Translations under genes and position numbers: made by a program
In this document: piece after piece, positions 48,777 to 57,334 of the stretch
Layout of the letters: each line of letters opens with the position of its first letter
Numbering within the stretch: the stretch's first letter is position 1
Notes under the pieces: generated by a model
What the model was told of the DNA's origin: nothing
The model's input: the letters and a program-made list of their open reading frames with translations, nothing else
Databases searched by the model: none
Assembly: GCF_002196515.1 (NCBI RefSeq)
Contig: NZ_CP018835.1
Location: 310,001-374,000, forward strand
Reading direction: 5' to 3'
Source of the DNA: Vibrio gazogenes
GTDB taxonomy: Bacteria > Pseudomonadota > Gammaproteobacteria > Enterobacterales > Vibrionaceae
DNA: 64,000 nucleotides

Positions 48777-51071
48777 TCAACAAATCTTTTGCTTTTCAGC
48801 GGTTTCCTGCTGCTCGACCTGAAGAATAATTTCATCGAGCAGTGCGATAAGATCAGCGGAATATTTTTCCATATCCTGAAATAAACGATCAGCCGCCATC
48901 ATGTCACCGCTTTCTTTGGCCTGAATAATTTTCTTGATGGTTGCGTGCATCTCACTATGCGGCATATCAATTGCCGCCGCAGCCGGAATGTCGCTAAATT
49001 TCTGCCGACCGACCGCGTCATACCACTGACCGAAATGACACTCTTTATGAGAGACGATTTCTTGCTGATTCATCTGCGTTAATCCGGACAGATAACTGCG
49101 GATAACCGTTTTCCATGCCAGATGAGATGTTTTTGCCTGTTTCAATTTCTGCGCATCAGAATCGCCGCCGAAACTGGTACAGTATTTATTCAGTTGTTCC
49201 ACATCATTGGCAATCTCCGCGGATAATTTCGCAGTCAGAAGTGAGGAGCTGGCAGTCGTCTCGGCTAACTCATGAATTTTACTGATGTTCGCATTCACTT
49301 CATCGGAGACCTGAACTTGTTGTTCCGAGGCGGCCGCTATCTGAGTCGTCATCTCATTAATCTGCCCGACAGAATGTTCCATCTCAGAGATTGCCCCACC
49401 GGCAACCTGAACATTATCCACACTTTGTCGCGCCTGTTCTTGACTGGACTGAATCACCACAATCGTAGCATTCACACTGTTTTCCAGAATCGTAATTTTC
49501 TGGCGGATCTCCTCCGTTGATGCCTGCGTTTTCTGTGCCAGATTTCTCACTTCACCGGCAACCACAGCAAACCCCCTTCCCTGCTCTCCCGCACGGGCGG
49601 CCTCAATTGCTGCATTCAGAGCCAATAAATTCGTCTGTTCAGAAATATTTTGTATGACTTCGAGAATCGATGCGATTGAAGTACTGGCTTCATGGACCTG
49701 AGAACTCAGATCCCCGATCTGATGGATAGATTCGTCCAGTTGCAGCATCTGATTGATAGCTTTTTGCAGCACGGCTTTACTGACCTGAGATTGATCATTT
49801 GCCTGTGATGTACTGTCGGCAGCCTGCACAATATTCTGGGTAACATCATGTACCGTTGCCGTCATTTCCGTCATCGCTGTTGACACATAGGTCAGCTGAT
49901 CTTTTTGTTCCTTCATCCCTTTGTCGGTCATCACCGATTCGTTCGATAAATGATCGGACTGGACGACCATATGATTGATCGCATCTGACATTTGGTAAAA
50001 AGTCGCCTGCAATTTATCGCAAAAACGATTGAAAACCCGGGTCAGGCTTGCGATCTCCCGAGGGCCACCGTCTTCCAGTCTGGCATCTAAGCCTTGTTGT
50101 CCTTCAACCATTTTTTCGATGGCATCAATGATGTCCTTCATCGGACGGATTGAGTAGCGGGTCATCCATATCAATCCAGCGGCGACGACGAACGCACTGA
50201 GCAGCCCGAATATCATCATCATGCTGATATCAGACCAAATCATCGCTTGCAACTGGGAGATACGATAGCTGACTTCAACCACCCCGATAGCTTTTCCGGA
50301 ATAGTCTTGCAGCGGGAAAACTCTGATGGCTGTTTCATGACCTTGCTGCTCTGAACGGATATCCATCGTCTGACCGGAAATAACCTGCTGATATTGCTCC
50401 GGTGTCAAAACCGACACACCGCCTGTCCGGGGAGTGACTACATCCTTCAATCCATCATTTTTCTGAACGCGAATCGCGACATCCGTCAGTTTATCTCTGA
50501 GCAAATTCGCGAAGGTCTCCCGGTTTAGTGTCATCCCGAATTCGACACTACCGACAGGTTTCCCTTCAAAACGGATCGGGGCAACATAACGCAAACCAAG
50601 CCCTGCAACACCCGCTTCAATTCCGGAGATAGGCCGATGCGAAGTATTGACATCAACCACCGTATGGCGAAAAGACGATAAGTCATCACCACTTTTCCCC
50701 GGTTTATGAACCCGATAGAGTGAGTAGGCTGGCGGAATGTGGAATTGAAACTGGCTGACCCCCGATGCCCGGATCTGTGGCCATTGCGCATCAAATAGCT
50801 CACTCAATTTATTCTTATCATGCTGTGCGACGGCTTTTTGGACGTCAGGCAAAGCGGCAATCGTATCTACCGCTAACTGACTTTTGGACAGGATCGAATC
50901 GATTTGGAACTGTACCTGTTGTTCCAGCCCGGCCATCTTTGTAAAAATAAAGTCATCCGATAACTGCTGAGCTAAACGCACCGCGCCCCAGATAAATAAA
51001 AAGCAGACCAAGAGAATCGATATAAAGCCTGCGGCACTAAAACGAGCAAGTAAACTGAGATGTTTCATCAA
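48777..51071 (-). CDS. Methyl-accepting chemotaxis protein with dCache-like sensor and C-terminal CZB domain
   Basis: 764 aa. Membrane helix about 9-33, periplasmic sensor about 35-285 of the double-sensory-domain type, second helix about 287-310, HAMP about 312-365, and a signalling domain with the hairpin tip [41 protein letters not shown] region near 483-518. A CZB domain closes the protein (about 655-755: HLAWK, CHFGQWY, HSEMH), the zinc-binding module linked to sensing of hypochlorite or zinc. The sensed ligand is unknown. The first two codons are both ATG; either may start. Confidence 0.93.
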   Translation of the reverse strand: MMKHLSLLARFSAAGFISILLVCFLFIWGAVRLAQQLSDDFIFTKMAGLEQQVQFQIDSILSKSQLAVDTIAALPDVQKAVAQHDKNKLSELFDAQWPQIRASGVSQFQFHIPPAYSLYRVHKPGKSGDDLSSFRHTVVDVNTSHRPISGIEAGVAGLGLRYVAPIRFEGKPVGSVEFGMTLNRETFANLLRDKLTDVAIRVQKNDGLKDVVTPRTGGVSVLTPEQYQQVISGQTMDIRSEQQGHETAIRVFPLQDYSGKAIGVVEVSYRISQLQAMIWSDISMMMIFGLLSAFVVAAGLIWMTRYSIRPMKDIIDAIEKMVEGQQGLDARLEDGGPREIASLTRVFNRFCDKLQATFYQMSDAINHMVVQSDHLSNESVMTDKGMKEQKDQLTYVSTAMTEMTATVHDVTQNIVQAADSTSQANDQSQVSKAVLQKAINQMLQLDESIHQIGDLSSQVHEASTSIASILEVIQNISEQTNLLALNAAIEAARAGEQGRGFAVVAGEVRNLAQKTQASTEEIRQKITILENSVNATIVVIQSSQEQARQSVDNVQVAGGAISEMEHSVGQINEMTTQIAAASEQQVQVSDEVNANISKIHELAETTASSSLLTAKLSAEIANDVEQLNKYCTSFGGDSDAQKLKQAKTSHLAWKTVIRSYLSGLTQMNQQEIVSHKECHFGQWYDAVGRQKFSDIPAAAAIDMPHSEMHATIKKIIQAKESGDMMAADRLFQDMEKYSADLIALLDEIILQVEQQETAEKQKIC

Positions 51072-51545
51072 TACCTCAAGGTGAGTCAGGTTGTATTTCT
51101 TTAATTATAGATAACTCATTCTAACTATTTGCTTTTTCTATCAATAAGATGATTCAAATCAATATTCGTTCTATACCGGTGAGCTGCCCCCGCCCCTGTA
51201 ACTCTCAGCAGAACACCGCACCACCGGACAGATCATAGACTGAATCACATCCGGTGCATCATGGGTGTATTGTTTGCGAGAAGATTTTGATGATTAAACG
51301 GTGAGGTCATCATTAGTTTGTGCCCCGAAATGTATTGGGCCTAGGTTCCTGACCACTGTCTTATGTTAGATCTTGACCTATTTTTTCTAATAGCAGAGTA
51401 TGCATCTAGTAGATAAAACGTATACAGGCATCTTCTGTAATCTGTGAGCCTAGGGAAGTTTAAGACTTATAAAACAGTATGTTAATTAAATTGTATCTGT
51501 GATTTCTCACAATTTTATATAGGCTATATTTGTATAATCACTGTT
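51072..51545. other. Intergenic region before the cassette genes
   Basis: No ORF of note. The right half is AT-rich and holds a possible extended -10 (TTGTATAAT at about 51530-51538) in front of the acetyltransferase cassette. GTTAGAT at 51364-51370 fits the attC R' pattern GTTRRRY, but I cannot build a full attC around it. Confidence 0.4.
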
Positions 51546-51563
51546 ATGCATAGGGAGAATTTA

Positions 51564-52106
51564 GTGCAACTGTTTGAAACGGATAGATTGATCGCAAGGC
51601 AGTTATCTTTCCAGGACGTTCCAGCACTAGCTGAGATTCTAAGTGACCCGGAAGTTATGAAGTATTCCGTTCGTGGAGTTTGCGACGAGGAGGCCACCCG
51701 TAAATTTATAGACTGGTGCATTGAGTGTTATTCATCACACGGACTCGGCCCATGGGCTTTGTCTGAGAAAGAATCGGGTGACCTTATTGGCTTCTGCGGT
51801 GTTGGCCCTGAGTTAGTCGGTGAAGTTGAGGAAATTAATCTAGGTTATCGATTGGCGCGTAGGTACTGGCATCAAGGGCTCGCGACTGAAGCTGCAAAAG
51901 GTGTTATAAATTATGCTTTCGATCTAAAACGCTGTGAATCGATAGTTGTTATCATCGAGCCGGAACATACCGCATCTGTCAGGGTTGCCGAGAAGGCGGG
52001 ATTTGGGGATTACACGGTTCAGGAGTTTCATAACCGACTGGTGCGGCTATATAGACTGAAGTTTAAAAACTGGGCATTGCATAACAAATCAATGCAGGCG
52101 GACTAA
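51564..52106 (+). CDS. GNAT acetyltransferase carried on an integron-like cassette
   Basis: 180 aa from a GTG that has AGGGAG 6 bp upstream. An ATG 18 bp earlier (51546) is open but lacks a ribosome site. RimJ-like GNAT with LGYRLARRYWHQGLATEAAKG near 96-116 and HTASVRVAEKAGFGDY near 140. The last codons (HNKSMQAD) are inside the attC site that follows, as is usual for cassette genes. Codon use and low GC differ from the core genes. Substrate unknown. Confidence 0.8.
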   Translation: MQLFETDRLIARQLSFQDVPALAEILSDPEVMKYSVRGVCDEEATRKFIDWCIECYSSHGLGPWALSEKESGDLIGFCGVGPELVGEVEEINLGYRLARRYWHQGLATEAAKGVINYAFDLKRCESIVVIIEPEHTASVRVAEKAGFGDYTVQEFHNRLVRLYRLKFKNWALHNKSMQAD

Positions 52107-52195
52107 CCTCCGTTCCGTCAAATTTGGGGTTCGCTGCGCTCACGTTACCCCAAATTTGCCTTCACTTCGGTTAGCCGCTGATTGAGGCGTTAGCC
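52080..52195 (+). other. Integron attC recombination site
   Basis: Outer arms TAAC...TCAAT at 52082-52095 and the complementary ATTGAGGCGTTAG at 52181-52193. Inner arms GCGGACTAACC and GGTTAGCCGC. Centre is a perfect 12-bp inverted repeat CAAATTTGGGGT / ACCCCAAATTTG. The 3' end GCGTTAGCC has the R' core where cassettes recombine. Size (116 bp) and structure fit an attC. No integrase gene is in the window. Confidence 0.8.
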
Positions 52196-52218
52196 CACAA
52201 GCAATCAAAAAGGATTTT

Positions 52219-52770
52219 ATGTCAAAAATTATCTTTCTAAACGGGACTTGCAGTAGCGGAAAGTCTACGCTTGCAAAACAAATTCAGGCTCAAGCGCCAA
52301 TTCCTTTTTGGCACTTCGCTTCGGATCAACTAGTGGAAGTGGGTATGCTTCCAAAGCGCAAAAATGATGGTGGAGTGTTTGATTGGAAGTTCAATCGTCC
52401 AAAGTTTTTTACTGCCTTCCATACGTGTATAAAATCGATATTAGATTCAGGAAACAATGTCATCTTAGACCATATAATTGAGTCGAATGAATGGTACGAT
52501 GAACTAAAGGTAATGTTAGCTGGTCATGACTTATTCTTTGTTGGCGTTCACTGTCCAATTAGTATTTTACGTGAAAGGGAGTTAGGGCGAGACGATCGAC
52601 ATATTGGCAATAGGTACAGTGGCGAGGCTGAATACCACTTAGCGCATGTACATAGTTACTCGGAGTATGATTTTGAGCTTGATACAAGTATTCAAACGCC
52701 ATTAGAGAGTGCTCAAATAGTCTTGGATGCATGGTCATCTCGGTCGTCATCAAGGTTCTTTGAACGTTGA
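52219..52770 (+). CDS. CPT-like P-loop kinase on an integron-like cassette
   Basis: 183 aa. Walker A NGTCSSGKSTLAK at about 8-20, then WHFASDQLVEVGM near 32 and VILDHIIES near 80. These match the chloramphenicol-phosphotransferase-like family (PF07931 by my recognition). HCPISILRERELGRDDR near 112-128 has the lid arginines. The substrate need not be chloramphenicol; many cassette members are uncharacterised. It begins 24 bp after the attC R' site. Confidence 0.78.
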   Translation: MSKIIFLNGTCSSGKSTLAKQIQAQAPIPFWHFASDQLVEVGMLPKRKNDGGVFDWKFNRPKFFTAFHTCIKSILDSGNNVILDHIIESNEWYDELKVMLAGHDLFFVGVHCPISILRERELGRDDRHIGNRYSGEAEYHLAHVHSYSEYDFELDTSIQTPLESAQIVLDAWSSRSSSRFFER

Positions 52771-52782
52771 AGTACAGTGGGC

Positions 52783-52810
52783 TAACAAACGCGTGGCTGC
52801 TTTCGTTCAA
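52783..52810 (+). other. Left half of a second, truncated attC site
   Basis: GCTAACAAACGCGTGGCTGC directly after the kinase gene looks like the R''/L'' side of a vibrio attC (TAACAAACGC start). I find no matching GCGTTAG arm before the next repeat begins, so the cassette array appears cut here. Confidence 0.5.
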
Positions 52811-53057
52811 ATCAGTTTTATGTGTTTAAGTACTATTCATAGTTTATAAGCTAACAAGCTTTAGTTGCTGCTAAAGCCTGGGGCTCACTTTACCCTAATT
52901 TGGATATTTATTGTCCATACAAACAATCAAGGTATCAATATACTTTTCCTAATCTGACAGAAACGTTTTAGAGCATGGGATCTAGCACGTTTCTGTCCAA
53001 TTCCTTTTTAAAACTGACTGTCCCCAAATTCGCTGAAACGCTCATCGGCTGATTGTT

Positions 53058-53086
53058 TTGAGAACCCACACCCAAAATCTCATACT
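53058..53086 (+). promoter_or_regulatory. Promoter of C4 module copy 1
   Basis: -35 TTGAGA and -10 CATACT with 17-bp spacing. The sequence is conserved in all three copies. Confidence 0.6.
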
Positions 53087-53249
53087 TTTTTAATACTTTT
53101 ATTTTCCCAAAAACAGATAACCTACCCTCTGCACTGGCAAAATCCGGTGCCGGGTGTAGGAACCCATGATATAAATCTCTGGCATTATAGGTTGCTAACT
53201 TTACGTTGGTTTTCTACTATATGCGGCCTCAGCACATCTGAATTATGGT

Positions 53250-53348
53250 GAGCTGGGCAAGGCAGCTTTAGCTGACCGCATTCCAGAGAGCGGTATTCCT
53301 ACACCTTGTTCCAGTTCACCACCCGAGCGTAGGAACTCCCGTGGTGAA
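53250..53348 (+). ncRNA. C4/CI-like antisense RNA, copy 1
   Basis: Contains GAGCTGGGCAAGG, a small CAGC-TTTA-GCTG hairpin, a CCGC/GCGG hairpin with the variable loop ATTCCAGAGA, the constant TTCCTAC, and a TTCACCAC/GTGGTGAA hairpin, all resembling the C4 antisense RNA family of P1-like phages. The variable loop can pair with A and C, and TTCCTAC with the GTAGGAA upstream of each, giving two-part pairing in the correct order. Predicted to block translation and/or terminate transcription. Ends are approximate. Confidence 0.75.
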
Positions 53349-53377
53349 ATTCTTCTCATCAATCTCTGGAGTTTACT

Positions 53378-53575
53378 ATGTACGAAACCATCCCTTACGA
53401 TCACCAATTCGCCCAGAAAGCCCGCGAATACTTGCGCCAGTTAGAAGAAATATTTGAAGCCGAACAGCGGCACAATAGTCAAGAACTGCGCAATGTGCTG
53501 CTGTATCTGAATAATCTGATTACCACCCATTACGTGCGCTATTATGAAGAGCCGGATGAATCAGATTTGGTGTGA
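53378..53575 (+). CDS. 65-aa Icd/Kil-position protein, copy 1
   Basis: Helical, charged protein beginning MYETIPYDHQ and ending DESDLV. Its ribosome site GGAG is part of target site C, so the antisense RNA should directly silence it. By position it corresponds to the cell-division inhibitors Icd (P1) and Kil (P4, of similar length). I cannot show sequence homology by eye. Differs from copy 2 by one residue (Tyr for His near 57). Confidence 0.75.
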   Translation: MYETIPYDHQFAQKAREYLRQLEEIFEAEQRHNSQELRNVLLYLNNLITTHYVRYYEEPDESDLV

Positions 53576-53599
53576 TGATTGATTGGTTGATTTAGTTTT

Positions 53600-53624
53600 C
53601 GAGCCGCGGTTGCGGCTCGATTTG
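53600..53624 (+). terminator. Terminator of C4 module copy 1
   Basis: CGAGCCGC-GGTT-GCGGCTCG stem followed by a short AT tract. Confidence 0.75.
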
Positions 53625-53811
53625 AATCAATCTGATAGATAATAAATGATTTTTATTAGAAGGATTATACGTTTAAATACGGAAACATATAATCAACCAT
53701 TTTTAATGTGTCATTATTTTTCATAAAAATAGAATGGTAGCAACATGATTATTGCTACCATTTACAGATGGGTCTCAAGATGGGTTATCAAAGGTACAGA
53801 GCATCACAACG

Positions 53812-54261
53812 TTATTTAGTCACTGTGAATGTTGCATTGGCCGTATTATAAGTGACTTGTAAGTTTCCATGTTCTTCCACCCTTGTACCGTTACCATCTG
53901 CAAGGCCATTTGTGACGTCCCCCAAGACCGCATTCCAAATTTCATTATTGTAATCGCCAGCAATCAAAAACTTGCTGTTCGCACCAAGCGTGATGTTTTC
54001 TCCTAACAATACATCATCAATACTTTGGCGGATGTTTGTACCTGTTGCGGCTCCTGGAAATCCTAAAAATTCGTTTCGAGAATCAGTAGCAACCAGATGA
54101 AACCCAACAAGCTTATTATTACCGACAAATACAAGGGCTATGCATGAATCAATTTCAGGAAAAGTCAGTGACTGATTTTCTGCAACAGCAAAATATTTTT
54201 TCTCAATAATATGATTGCTATCATCTGCCCGAAAAAACAAGTATTTAGCATTCTGTGACAT
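53812..54261 (-). CDS. Hypothetical beta-rich protein between immunity modules
   Basis: 149 aa from an ATG with GAGGAT 6 bp upstream; an ATG 42 bp earlier lacks one. No signal peptide. Contains DSCIALVFVGNNKLVGFHL near 38-56, a Cys...His arrangement on adjacent strands that loosely recalls deamidase or thiol-enzyme folds, but this is weak. Low GC. No recognised family. It could be a small effector or an orphan of the polymorphic-toxin region. Confidence 0.55.
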   Translation of the reverse strand: MSQNAKYLFFRADDSNHIIEKKYFAVAENQSLTFPEIDSCIALVFVGNNKLVGFHLVATDSRNEFLGFPGAATGTNIRQSIDDVLLGENITLGANSKFLIAGDYNNEIWNAVLGDVTNGLADGNGTRVEEHGNLQVTYNTANATFTVTK

Positions 54262-54551
54262 GTTGTTATCCTCAATTAATATTAAATGTAAATATAATTT
54301 CACATATTTTGAGAAATATAACTTGGGCTAATAAATGTTTAAAACAGGCCATAAGATGAGCAGGATTTATCAGGTAGATTGATGAATGCTCTTTAACACA
54401 GATGAGCCTTCGTCTTGTATTGATATGATTCTCATCCCAAAAAGAAAAAATCGCATCGTTTTATCTTGATTGAGTCAGGTAGTTTAATCATAGTGAGCAT
54501 CTCAATAAGAGTGACTACATATTATCAATTACAAGAATAAGGCTTGGTACC

Positions 54552-55964
54552 ATGTTATCTTTCATCAGGATAATCTTCATTATTGGCATCATTAATCTAT
54601 GCGGTTCATTTCAAATTTTTGCCAAAACAGAACAAGTAGAGCTAGCCGGACGTATGACTGATACTGACGCATACATTACGACTTCCGGTTTCGAAAAACT
54701 AGACTCAGTTAATATAAAAAATATCAATAAATTCAGAATCTTGGGGATACTATCAATTACTGCCGGGGATATTGATCTTCAATTTATCGGTGAAAATCAT
54801 ACAGTTACAAGAATCTCACTTACATTACAGTCAGACCATCCTGAGAAATTCTACCAAACAATCTCCTCTCTGAAGCAATTCAAGAAATTATCCAATTTGA
54901 ATATCACGTTGATGTCTCCGATGCCTCGGCTTGACTTGAGCCAGTTGCAAGGATTGAAAGAGTTTAGCCTTACCAGTCCCAAATTCACGCCACAAAATCT
55001 TGTACTGCCAAATACGACAAAAGAGCTATCAATCAGCTCACCAGAATTCCATACAAATGGGTTGGAAAGATTCAGAAATATCCAAACGCTGGACATCACC
55101 GCAGAACACCTGACTTTTGACTTACACACGCCAATACCGACAATCAAAGCAATGGTTCTGGTGCTGCATAAAACAACCTCTCTGAATGGAATCGAGCAAT
55201 TTCCCAACCTCACGTCTCTTAGACTTGATACCATCCGGCTAACCGATTATTCAGCGCTTACAATGCTGAAATCCTTAAACCAGCTAACAATCGATATTGC
55301 CGGTGTTGAAAAACTACCAGCTATTCATAACCCAGCAATTCAAAAACTGGTGATTCATTATCGGGATACTCATGACCCGAATGATAGACGTTATCTGGGA
55401 AACACTGAGTACTTTAAAGACAAAATCGGAAAAAATATCAGTGACATTGGTCAGATCACTGCAATGACCGGATTGAAATCACTCGAACTACATCACCCGA
55501 CGATAAATGTAAGCCCTCTTGAAAAAATGGAGATAGAGGAACTGACTCTTGATGCTCATCACCCGCTTCCTATTGGTACATTGCGTAACATGAAGCATCT
55601 CAAAATGCTTGAACTGGGAAATAAAGAATATGAAGGGAGTCAGTTAAAACAGATAATTAATTCAAAGTATACCGATAAAAATGAATTTGATGCTCTGATC
55701 ATTTCTGATGCCGAACGAGGTAGTATTGTTTATGGCAAGAACGCTACATTAATTCCGGTTCATAAAATTCAGCTAGATACTTACACTCGCTGTGGTTCGA
55801 ATCAGATCGTACTGAACCCGAAATTTATGGATCTTTCTATTAACGATTACATAACTGTCCTCAAGAAAGCTTTTGCACAAACCAACGCTGGAGTAGAAAG
55901 CCGATACTTCATTCAGTCATGCAATGGTTCCAGTGCTGTTGTAAATAAAATCGTGATTCATTAA
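54552..55964 (+). CDS. Secreted leucine-rich-repeat-like protein
   Basis: 470 aa. Signal peptide about 1-24 (IINLCGSFQIFA-K). From about 85 to 360 there are irregular leucine-rich repeats (LSNLNITL, LKEFSLTS, IQTLDITA, LTSLRLDT, LNQLTIDI, LKSLELHH, IEELTLDA) spaced about 20-25 residues. The C-terminal 110 residues contain two cysteines (about 418 and 456) and are not LRR. AT-rich and flanked by two C4 modules, so it is probably acquired. Role unknown. Confidence 0.7.
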   Translation: MLSFIRIIFIIGIINLCGSFQIFAKTEQVELAGRMTDTDAYITTSGFEKLDSVNIKNINKFRILGILSITAGDIDLQFIGENHTVTRISLTLQSDHPEKFYQTISSLKQFKKLSNLNITLMSPMPRLDLSQLQGLKEFSLTSPKFTPQNLVLPNTTKELSISSPEFHTNGLERFRNIQTLDITAEHLTFDLHTPIPTIKAMVLVLHKTTSLNGIEQFPNLTSLRLDTIRLTDYSALTMLKSLNQLTIDIAGVEKLPAIHNPAIQKLVIHYRDTHDPNDRRYLGNTEYFKDKIGKNISDIGQITAMTGLKSLELHHPTINVSPLEKMEIEELTLDAHHPLPIGTLRNMKHLKMLELGNKEYEGSQLKQIINSKYTDKNEFDALIISDAERGSIVYGKNATLIPVHKIQLDTYTRCGSNQIVLNPKFMDLSINDYITVLKKAFAQTNAGVESRYFIQSCNGSSAVVNKIVIH

Positions 55965-55980
55965 CTTTCGCCCCATACAG

Positions 55981-56007
55981 GATGAGGTGTCACAACCTCA
56001 TCTTTCT
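55981..56007 (+). terminator. Terminator of the LRR-protein gene
   Basis: GATGAGGT/ACCTCATC stem (55981-56002) followed by TTTCT, 17 bp after the stop. Confidence 0.65.
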
Positions 56008-56233
56008 CACCAGAGACCCGCTTTACTTATCCGCGATTTCGCTGAATATTATGCGTATTTCACCCGATGCTTGCAGTGTTTCCACAAAATCTGACCTTCA
56101 GTCCAAGGGGACTTCATTCCAAACTTGTAGTTATCCATAAATTGCTAATTTAGGAAAGCCGCTGACAAACATCTGTCCAATTCCTTTTTAAAACTGTACT
56201 CAAATTCGCTGAAACGCTCATCGACTGATTGTT

Positions 56234-56262
56234 TTGAGAACCCACACCCAAAATCTCATACT
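56234..56262 (+). promoter_or_regulatory. Promoter of C4 module copy 2
   Basis: TTGAGA and CATACT with 17-bp spacing, the same as in copy 1. Confidence 0.6.
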
Positions 56263-56423
56263 TTTTTAATACTTTTATTTTCCCAAAAACAGATAACCTA
56301 CGCTCTGCACTGGCAAAATCCGGTGCCGGGCGTAGGAACCCGCAAATAACCTCTAGCATTATAGGTTGCTAACTTTATGTTGGTTTTTTACTATATGCGG
56401 CTTCAGCACATCTGAATTATGGT

Positions 56424-56520
56424 GAGCTGGGCAAGGCGGCTTCGGCTAGTCGTACCTAGAGGGCGGCATTCCTACTCTTGTTCCAGTTCACCACCCGAGC
56501 GTAGGAACTCCCGTGGTGAA
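56424..56520 (+). ncRNA. C4/CI-like antisense RNA, copy 2
   Basis: Same architecture as copy 1. The small hairpin has become GGC-TTCG-GCT and the loop-B stem TCGT/GCGG, both compensated changes that keep pairing (with G-U pairs). The loop is ACCTAGAGG. The constant TTCCTAC and TTCACCAC/GTGGTGAA hairpin are kept. Confidence 0.75.
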
Positions 56521-56549
56521 ATTATCTCTACATCCTCTAGGAGTCTACT

Positions 56550-56747
56550 ATGTACGAAACCATCCCTTACGATCACCAATTCGCCCAAAAAGCCCGCGAA
56601 TACTTGCGCCAGTTAGAAGAAATATTTGAAGCCGAACAGCGGCACAATAGTCAAGAGCTGCGCAATGTTCTGCTGTATCTGAATAATCTGATTACCACCC
56701 ATTACGTGCGCTATCATGAAGAGCCGGATGAATCAGATTTGGTGTGA
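56550..56747 (+). CDS. 65-aa Icd/Kil-position protein, copy 2
   Basis: Same protein as copy 1 apart from one residue (His near 57). The ribosome site AGGAG overlaps site C of this copy. ORFs on the opposite strand and in other frames across the module are not supported. Confidence 0.75.
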   Translation: MYETIPYDHQFAQKAREYLRQLEEIFEAEQRHNSQELRNVLLYLNNLITTHYVRYHEEPDESDLV

Positions 56748-56771
56748 TGATTGATTGGTTGATTTAGTTTT

Positions 56772-56796
56772 CGAGCCGCTATTGCGGCTCGTTTTG
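56772..56796 (+). terminator. Terminator of C4 module copy 2
   Basis: CGAGCCGC-TATT-GCGGCTCG stem followed by TTTT. Confidence 0.8.
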
Positions 56797-56853
56797 GAAT
56801 ATAAGATGTAACTCGTTGACTACATCCCTGATATCAGTTGATATGAATGAAAA

Positions 56854-56887
56854 CAGCCCGGACTATTTTTAGCCCGGCTGTTTTTTT
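56854..56887 (-). terminator. Terminator after the SUKH-like immunity gene (conserved cassette-end segment)
   Basis: CAGCC...GGCTG stem with AT-rich loop, T runs on both strands. Preceded by CCCTGATATCAGTTGATATGAA, a segment also found next to the terminators at 57978 and 61104 (21-22 bases conserved). Confidence 0.7.
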
Positions 56888-56952
56888 GAGGGTTTCTAAA
56901 TTTTTGATTTCGGTTAGAGCGTCCCTGTTAATTTAATACAAGAAGCCTCAAA

Positions 56953-57321
56953 CTAATCAATTAATTTAGATAAGAAGACATTCAATGAATCATTATCCAA
57001 GCAAAACTGACCAAAATCGAAGTCAAAATAGAATATTTTACCTAAATTATAACTCCCATACCCAATACATATTACAGCCTCTCCCAACGTACCTAAAAAT
57101 GGGAAAATACTATATTCTTCCAAATATGGTTTATAGTTATTCCATATTTCCAACAGTTCATCTTCTGGGAAAACTTCTTTTATTAACACACTACTATCAG
57201 GAATACTGCTGCTTAATTCATCATAGATAGAAACATCGATTTTTTTAGTGACTAGATCACTATGCAAAGGCTCATTCCATATACCATCTAACATATTTTT
57301 GATATCAGATAAATTTTCCAT
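56953..57321 (-). CDS. SUKH/SMI1-KNR4-like immunity protein
   Basis: 122 aa. Pattern LGTLGEAVICIGYGSYNLGKIFYFDFDFG near 76-104 recalls SUKH-fold immunity proteins (SMI1/KNR4), which neutralise contact-dependent or Rhs nucleases. It follows the WHH-nuclease tip by 13 bp on the same strand and is the expected cognate immunity gene. Confidence 0.65.
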   Translation of the reverse strand: MENLSDIKNMLDGIWNEPLHSDLVTKKIDVSIYDELSSSIPDSSVLIKEVFPEDELLEIWNNYKPYLEEYSIFPFLGTLGEAVICIGYGSYNLGKIFYFDFDFGQFCLDNDSLNVFLSKLID

Positions 57322-57334
57322 TTAATCCCCTCTC

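Larger units (their letters stand above)
52992..53624 (+). repeat. C4/CI-type immunity module, copy 1
   Basis: About 630 bp shared at high identity with 56172-56796 and (shortened) 60500-61030. Order: promoter, long CCTAC/GTAGG hairpin, target site A (TCTCTGG, 53176-53182), structured RNA with loop B (CCAGAGA, 53283-53289), target site C (TCTCTGGA, 53363-53370) over the ribosome site, 65-aa ORF, GAGCCGC terminator. Loop B is the exact reverse complement of A over 7 nt and of C over 8 nt. This is the layout of the P1 c4-icd and P4 cI-kil immunity regions. Confidence 0.8.
56172..56796 (+). repeat. C4/CI-type immunity module, copy 2
   Basis: Same order as copy 1. Site A is CCTCTAG (56350-56356), loop B CCTAGAGG (56455-56462), site C CCTCTAGG (56534-56541). 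B is the exact reverse complement of C over 8 nt and of A over 7 nt, yet all three differ from copy 1. The surrounding sequence is nearly the same as copy 1, so the change is confined to the pairing sites and the loop-closing bases. Confidence 0.8.

Noticed and set aside
56150..56359. Minus-strand ORF over the C4 module leader, 69 aa, like database entries called ash-type proteins
   Set aside because: It is the antisense of the conserved promoter/hairpin region. Its conservation is explained by the RNA element, and it has no ribosome site.
56419..56616. Plus-strand ORFs through the antisense RNA (also 60733-60924), like entries named Icd-like
   Set aside because: They translate the structured RNA itself. 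Frames are not kept in all three copies, and the conserved changes keep base pairing, not codons.
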